DNA of 64,000 nucleotides, taken from NCBI GenBank assembly GCA_036497945.1, contig DASXIN010000150.1:1-64000 (forward strand), read 5' to 3'. Shown here piece by piece: positions 60,407 to 64,000 of this stretch. The position numbers and the translations under genes are program-made. How positions within the stretch are numbered: the first letter of the stretch is position 1; every line of letters begins with the position of its first letter. The notes below the pieces were generated by a model, which was given only the letters and a program-made list of their open reading frames with translations, did not search any database and had not been told where the DNA came from. The DNA is from RYN-230 sp036497945. Lineage in GTDB: Bacteria > Actinomycetota > Actinomycetes > Streptosporangiales > Streptosporangiaceae.

Positions 60407-60410
60407 GTAC
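60407..60410. repeat. target-site duplication GTAC (right)
   Basis: Second copy of the 4-bp duplication made by insertion of the IS701-type element. Confidence 0.75.
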
Positions 60411-60822
60411 TGGGCCGACGCCACCCGCATCACCATCAAGCCACTCCGCCGAATCGATCGGCATCTGCAGGCCGCTGTCCCCACGAAGAACCGTCGGCTT
60501 GCGATCAGGCTGTCGACAGCCTCACCACCGCAGGCAAGCATTTTGCATTGACCAAGCTGGGCGCAGAATTACCTTTCTGAGCAGCCTTCGAAGATCGCCG
60601 TTGTATACCGAGGATGCGCCAGAACGGCGGATACTTGCGCGTCAGGAGGAGACCAGTGCCAGTCACGGTGCGTGACTTAGTCTCGGACGCAGCGTGACGC
60701 CAGATCGCCGACTCGGCGCGGCTGAAAGCTGAGCAGGATCCATGGGCTGCCGCGCGCAGATCTTCTGGTTCTGTGTGGGGCTGGTGCACTGTCTGCCGCC
60801 ATCTGCCACGCCGCCCGTGCGA
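60411..60822. other. remnant stretch between IS701 and CPBP gene
   Basis: The first 60 or so bases continue the interrupted XRE gene (WADATRI...), then lose similarity. The middle carries dispersed repeat copy B. The rest shows no gene. The composition is mixed and includes a relatively AT-rich pocket at 60535-60610. Confidence 0.5.
60633..60714. repeat. dispersed repeat, copy B
   Basis: About 82 bp, roughly 85% identical to copy A (56475-56555). Its left edge extends into GGCGGATACTTGCGC, shared with copy C. All three copies have the same orientation. Confidence 0.7.
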
Positions 60823-61584
60823 TCAGTCCCGGGTGATCTCGGCCGGCCGGGGCGTCTGGAACAGGGGCGGGAGGTAGCGCAGCATGAGGAGCGACCATGT
60901 GAGGTGGGTGAGCGCCGGGGCCAGGATGCCGCCGGAGGTGCGGCGCTGGAGGCCGAAGAGCACGCTGGTCGCGGTTCCTGCGAGCACGAGCGCGGGGTTG
61001 CGGGTCGCGGCGGTGGTGGCGGTGTAGGCGAGGGTGGTCTTGGCGAGGGGGTGTGAGTCCTGCACGAGGGACCAGAGGGCGCCGCGGAAGAACAGTTCCT
61101 CGGCCACTGCGTTGGCGCACGCGGTGAGCAGCACGAGGGACGTTGAGCCATCGTCTGCATAGTGCAGGACGCTGCCGATGGCGCGGTTGAGCGGGGGAAT
61201 GTGCCGGGCGAGCTGGGCGGCGCCGTAGAAGAGCCCGAATGCGACCGCACCGGTGAGCACGGGCATGACCACCGGGTGGCGCCGGGCGTCTTCCTGGCCC
61301 TGGGTCATGTTCATCGGAAGGGGCCCGGAGCTGAGGGCGCTGGCGGCCCAGGTGCCGGCCAGGCCCATCGTCAGGAGGTAGAACTGGGGGGAGTCGGCTT
61401 TGGTGGATAGCGAGAGCCCCAGCAGGCCCGCGCCGCCGATGCCGGTGGTGGTGACAACCCATCGGCGCCGGGCGCGGACCGTCGCCGGCTTTGCGCGGGC
61501 CGCGGGGAACTGGCCGGGGAGCGGGAAGTCCTGTCGCGCGGACGTGGTGCGTTCCCGCCAACAGCTCGAACGGTCGGCGGTCAT
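60823..61584 (-). CDS. CPBP family intramembrane metalloprotease
   Basis: A 253-residue multi-pass protein with an Abi/CPBP core: motif 1 is ANAVAEELFFRGALWS (EExxxR type) and the later ALTHLTWSLLML provides the His-containing motif. These enzymes cleave substrates inside the membrane; many actinobacterial members have unknown targets. ATG 61584 overlaps the stop of the upstream oxidoreductase gene by four bases, so it is the last gene of a coupled operon led by the MerR gene. The frame is open to 61983, but that would lie inside the neighbour. Confidence 0.85.
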   Translation of the reverse strand: MTADRSSCWRERTTSARQDFPLPGQFPAARAKPATVRARRRWVVTTTGIGGAGLLGLSLSTKADSPQFYLLTMGLAGTWAASALSSGPLPMNMTQGQEDARRHPVVMPVLTGAVAFGLFYGAAQLARHIPPLNRAIGSVLHYADDGSTSLVLLTACANAVAEELFFRGALWSLVQDSHPLAKTTLAYTATTAATRNPALVLAGTATSVLFGLQRRTSGGILAPALTHLTWSLLMLRYLPPLFQTPRPAEITRD

Positions 61585-62480
61585 CGGCCGGCACGTTTCG
61601 CCCGGGCGCGCTCGCCGAGCGCCTTGCGCACGGCGTCGTCGTAGGGCATGGGGTCGAAAGGGATAAGGTCGCGGATCGAGGGGTCCCGCACGACGACCTC
61701 GTTCGTCATCGAGTCCACAAGCGCCCGGCCGGTGGCTGTGTCGACGTCGGTGACCAGGGTCAGCCACAGTGAGGACAGCCGGGGGGTGAGCAGTGGCACC
61801 GGCAGGATCGGGAGCGGGCGGCCCTGGATGGCGGCGACGCGGCGCAGCATGGTGACGTACTGCAGCACCTCGGGTCCCCCGGCCTCGAAGACCCGGCCCG
61901 CCGGCTCCGGCAGGGCCAGCACCCCGAGCAGGTAGCGCACGATGTCGTCGATGGCGATCGGCTGGGTGCGGGTGGTGACCCATCTGGGTGTGATCATGGC
62001 GGGCAAATGCTCGACGAGCTGGCGGGTCAGCTCCCAGGAAATGCCGCCGTGGCCGACGATGATCCCGGCCCGGATGACGGTCACCGGGACGCCGGCCGAC
62101 CCGAGCAGCTTCTCGGACTCACGGCGGCTGCGTAGGTGCGTCGACAGCGCGTCCTTGTCGTCGCCGAGCCCTCCGAGGTAGATGATGCGCTGCAGCCCGG
62201 CCCGCGCCCCCGCCTGCCCGAATGCCGCCGCGGCGGCTGCGTCTTTGCGTTCGAAGTCCGCGTCGGCGAGCGAGTGCACGAGATAGTAGGCCACCTGGCA
62301 GCTGGCCATCGCGGGGCCCAGGGTGGCGGGGTCGTGAACGTCTGCGTGGACGGGTGTGCCGGTTCCGGCGTAGCCGGCGGGGTTGCGGGTCATGGCGACG
62401 ACGTCGTGGCCGGTCTCGGCCAGGGCCGGGCACAGCCGGCGGCCGACGAAACCGGACGCGCCGGCCACGAGCACTTTCAC
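61581..62480 (-). CDS. NAD(P)H-binding (SDR-like) oxidoreductase
   Basis: A 299-residue Rossmann protein of the extended/atypical SDR class: KVLVAGASGFVGRRLCPALA binds the dinucleotide, followed by CQVAYYLVHSLADADFERKD and RIIYLGGLGDD. The usual YxxxK catalytic pair is not clear, as in the NmrA/LxMIxA-type proteins that accompany light-inducible clusters. GTG 62480 gives a GTGA overlap with the MerR gene; GTG 62489 is also possible. Its substrate is unknown. Confidence 0.82.
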   Translation of the reverse strand: MKVLVAGASGFVGRRLCPALAETGHDVVAMTRNPAGYAGTGTPVHADVHDPATLGPAMASCQVAYYLVHSLADADFERKDAAAAAAFGQAGARAGLQRIIYLGGLGDDKDALSTHLRSRRESEKLLGSAGVPVTVIRAGIIVGHGGISWELTRQLVEHLPAMITPRWVTTRTQPIAIDDIVRYLLGVLALPEPAGRVFEAGGPEVLQYVTMLRRVAAIQGRPLPILPVPLLTPRLSSLWLTLVTDVDTATGRALVDSMTNEVVVRDPSIRDLIPFDPMPYDDAVRKALGERARAKRAGR

Positions 62481-63373
62481 TGCGGCCACCCGGCCTGCCC
62501 GGCCTCGATCACTGGGTCGCCCGCCAGCAGCTGGGCCCCCACCGCGGTCGCGATCAGCGCCGTGGCGCCGGCTCCGGCGAGAGCGAGCGGGGCGCGCCGG
62601 GCGAGTGAGCCGAGCTCCGGACGGAGCGGCTCGAGGGTCTCCGGGACGGTGGCGGCGAGGACGACCAGGTCAGGACGCGTGGCGCCGACGGCCCGCTCCA
62701 GCTCCTCGACCGGGGTGCTTGCCCCGAGATAGTCGATCCGCCAGCCGTTCCGGTTGAGCACGATCCCGAAAACCATGAGCGCCATATCGTGCAGCTCGCC
62801 GGGTGGGCAGGCGAGCAGGGCCTGTGGCCCGTGCCCGCTCCCCCAGCTACGGGCAAGCCCCGCGAGCCGGCCGCGGATGACGTTGCTGGCGAAATGCTCC
62901 ATGGCGATGCTGGCCGTCCCGCCTTGCCAGCGATCGCCGAGATCAGCGAGGTATGGAAGCACGACATCCCGCAGGACGGTCGGCAGGGACAGATCGCCCA
63001 GGAGCCGGTCCAGCACGGCCTGCGCGGCCGGCTCATCGAAAGCGTCCAGTGCCTGCCGGAGCCCGGCGAAGGGCTCACTCCCTGCGGACTCGGTGAGGCG
63101 CGGCCCGGCGAGATAGCCAAGGGAGGTACTCGCATCGCCGCCGAGCGCGGCACGTGCAGCCTCGGCCGCGGACAGCCCCTCGGCGAGATAAGCCTGCATC
63201 CGGCGGATCCGCAACTCGTCCGCCCCGGAGTACAACCGGAAGCCGCCCTGTGAGCGCACCGGCTGCAGCAGACCGTAGCGGCTCTCCCACGCCCGGAGCA
63301 CGTGGTCGCTCACGCCGAGGCGCCGGCTCAGCTCACCGATGCGCAGCAGCGGGCGGTCCCCGGGAAACTCCAT
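62477..63373 (-). CDS. MerR regulator with B12-binding domain (CarH/LitR-type)
   Basis: A 298-residue protein. Residues 8-75 are a MerR DNA-binding domain (LRIGELSRRLGVSDHVLRAW, then ESRYGLLQPVRSQGGFRLYS). Next come a helical bundle (about 95-170, with WQGGTASIAMEHFASNVIRG) and a Rossmann B12-binding domain with ACPPGELHDMALMVFGIVL, whose His sits where CarH coordinates cobalt. Such proteins hold repression in the dark with adenosylcobalamin and release it in light. The ATG lies six bases after TATAGT, giving a leaderless mRNA. It is divergent from an FAD oxidoreductase, as expected of a light-responsive cluster. Confidence 0.85.
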   Translation of the reverse strand: MEFPGDRPLLRIGELSRRLGVSDHVLRAWESRYGLLQPVRSQGGFRLYSGADELRIRRMQAYLAEGLSAAEAARAALGGDASTSLGYLAGPRLTESAGSEPFAGLRQALDAFDEPAAQAVLDRLLGDLSLPTVLRDVVLPYLADLGDRWQGGTASIAMEHFASNVIRGRLAGLARSWGSGHGPQALLACPPGELHDMALMVFGIVLNRNGWRIDYLGASTPVEELERAVGATRPDLVVLAATVPETLEPLRPELGSLARRAPLALAGAGATALIATAVGAQLLAGDPVIEAGQAGWPQ

Positions 63374-63467
63374 GAGAACACTATACATTCCTTCTACAGA
63401 CATTTGACAAGGCTGGCCGCGGAATCTACCGTAATACCTAGACAAACCCTAGACGGAAGCTGACGTG
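63374..63467. promoter_or_regulatory. overlapping divergent promoters, light-cluster control region
   Basis: Rightward: TTGACA (63404-63409), 17-base spacer, TACCGT (63427-63432). Leftward: TTGTCA (63410-63405), 19-base spacer, TATAGT (63385-63380). The -35 boxes overlap, so one repressor could block both. A doubled CCTAGAC lies at about 63437-63455. Candidate CarH/LitR operator region. Confidence 0.6.
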
Positions 63468-64000
63468 ATGGACTTCCACACCAACGGCTCGATGACCACC
63501 ACCGGCTCCGCGTCCCAGGAACACGGCACAGCCGCGGACGCACGGCGGCCGTCTGTTGCCGTCATCGGGGCAGGAGTCTCCGGCCTGACCGCTGCCTACC
63601 TCCTGTCCCGCACCAACGACGTCACGGTCTTCGAGGCGGAGGGCCGGCTCGGCGGTCACGCGCACACTCACGACGTCCCCGACCCGGACGGCAGGCGGCA
63701 CGCGGTGGACAGCGGGTTCATCGTCCACAACGACGAGACCTACCCCTGGTTGCGCAAGCTCTTCGGCGAGCTCGAGGTCCGGGTGCGTCCCACCGAGATG
63801 AGCATGAGCGTGCGGTGCGAGGGGTGCGGGCTGGAGTACGCCGGCGGCCGCGGGCTGCGCGGGGTGTTCGCCCAGCCGCGCCGCCTCATCGACCCCCGGT
63901 TCGTCCAGATGCTGTGGCAGGTCAAGCGGTTCCACCGGCGTGCCTTGGCCTTCCTGCGCACGACGGACGACGAGAACCTGACGACCTATGGCGAGTTCCT
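63468..64000 (+). CDS. FAD-dependent oxidoreductase (COG2907/amine-oxidase-like), partial
   Basis: The 178 visible residues start at ATG 63468. They have an FAD-binding Rossmann motif SVAVIGAGVSGLTAAYLLSR (about 30-50), followed by VTVFEAEGRLGGHAHTH, GFIVHNDETYPWLRKLFGEL and MSMSVRCEGCGLEYAGG. The pattern GGHAHT plus DSGFIVHN is typical of COG2907 predicted flavoproteins, which travel with DUF1365, cyclopropane-fatty-acid synthase and CarH/LitR regulators in light-induced clusters. The C-terminus is beyond the window. Confidence 0.85.
   Translation, partial: MDFHTNGSMTTTGSASQEHGTAADARRPSVAVIGAGVSGLTAAYLLSRTNDVTVFEAEGRLGGHAHTHDVPDPDGRRHAVDSGFIVHNDETYPWLRKLFGELEVRVRPTEMSMSVRCEGCGLEYAGGRGLRGVFAQPRRLIDPRFVQMLWQVKRFHRRALAFLRTTDDENLTTYGEF

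Overview
The window is GC-rich throughout and carries the paired clpP1-clpP2, the mreBCD-mrdA-rodA block, a long RNase E/G with disordered arms, DUF397-like and DUF6879 genes and many GTG/TTG starts. This fits a filamentous, Streptosporangiales- or Streptomyces-like actinomycete. The species cannot be told from the sequence alone.

Positions 1-3.5 kb are accessory: a transposase-like tail, an ABM-fold protein, a decayed MFS exporter next to a TetR regulator, a DUF1622 membrane protein, and a GntR regulator divergent from a DUF397-like pair with a cluster of repeat operators between them. Positions 3.5-21.4 kb form a stress or maintenance-like block: small membrane proteins, a potassium-channel-like protein, DUF1269, STAS, GH15, DUF2252, DUF389, a metal-dependent cyclase-type hydrolase, a 2-hydroxyacid dehydrogenase, a divergent G6PD, a lipoprotein and a large LAL/MalT-like LuxR regulator. 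It includes two clear gene remnants (NDH-2-like and a second GH15). A 17-bp dyad, TCACCC-N5-GGGTGA, recurs eight times (three perfect, five with one mismatch). All copies lie outside the annotated coding sequences of this block, and two stand just upstream of the LAL regulator. I read this as an undescribed local regulon and regard it as the best candidate for something new here.

Positions 21.5-53.7 kb are core genome: tig-clpP1-clpP2-clpX-valS-folC-DUF4233, an inserted orphan histidine kinase, ndk, mreB-mreC-mreD-mrdA-rodA, two radical-SAM-linked genes, rne/rng-rplU-rpmA-obgE-proB, an inverted M48 protease, a PaaK-like ligase, nadD-rsfS and a phosphatase. These are proteostasis, cell-wall elongation, RNA processing/ribosome assembly and NAD synthesis genes in the usual actinobacterial order. 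Departures from that order are the kinase, the absence of proA after proB, and a large repeat-bearing tail on MreD.

A tRNA-Ala(GGC) at 53.86 kb marks the edge of a second accessory zone (53.9-60.8 kb). It holds an IS110 recombinase with a possible bridge-RNA region, a cupin gene lying antisense to a read-through LysR gene, a DUF6879/XRE operon, a complete IS701-type element (19-bp terminal repeats, 4-bp GTAC duplication) inside the XRE gene, and three copies of a dispersed repeat. The last 3 kb (60.8-64 kb) look like a light-responsive cluster: CPBP protease, NAD(P)-binding protein and CarH/LitR-type MerR regulator, divergent from a COG2907-type FAD oxidoreductase that runs off the end.
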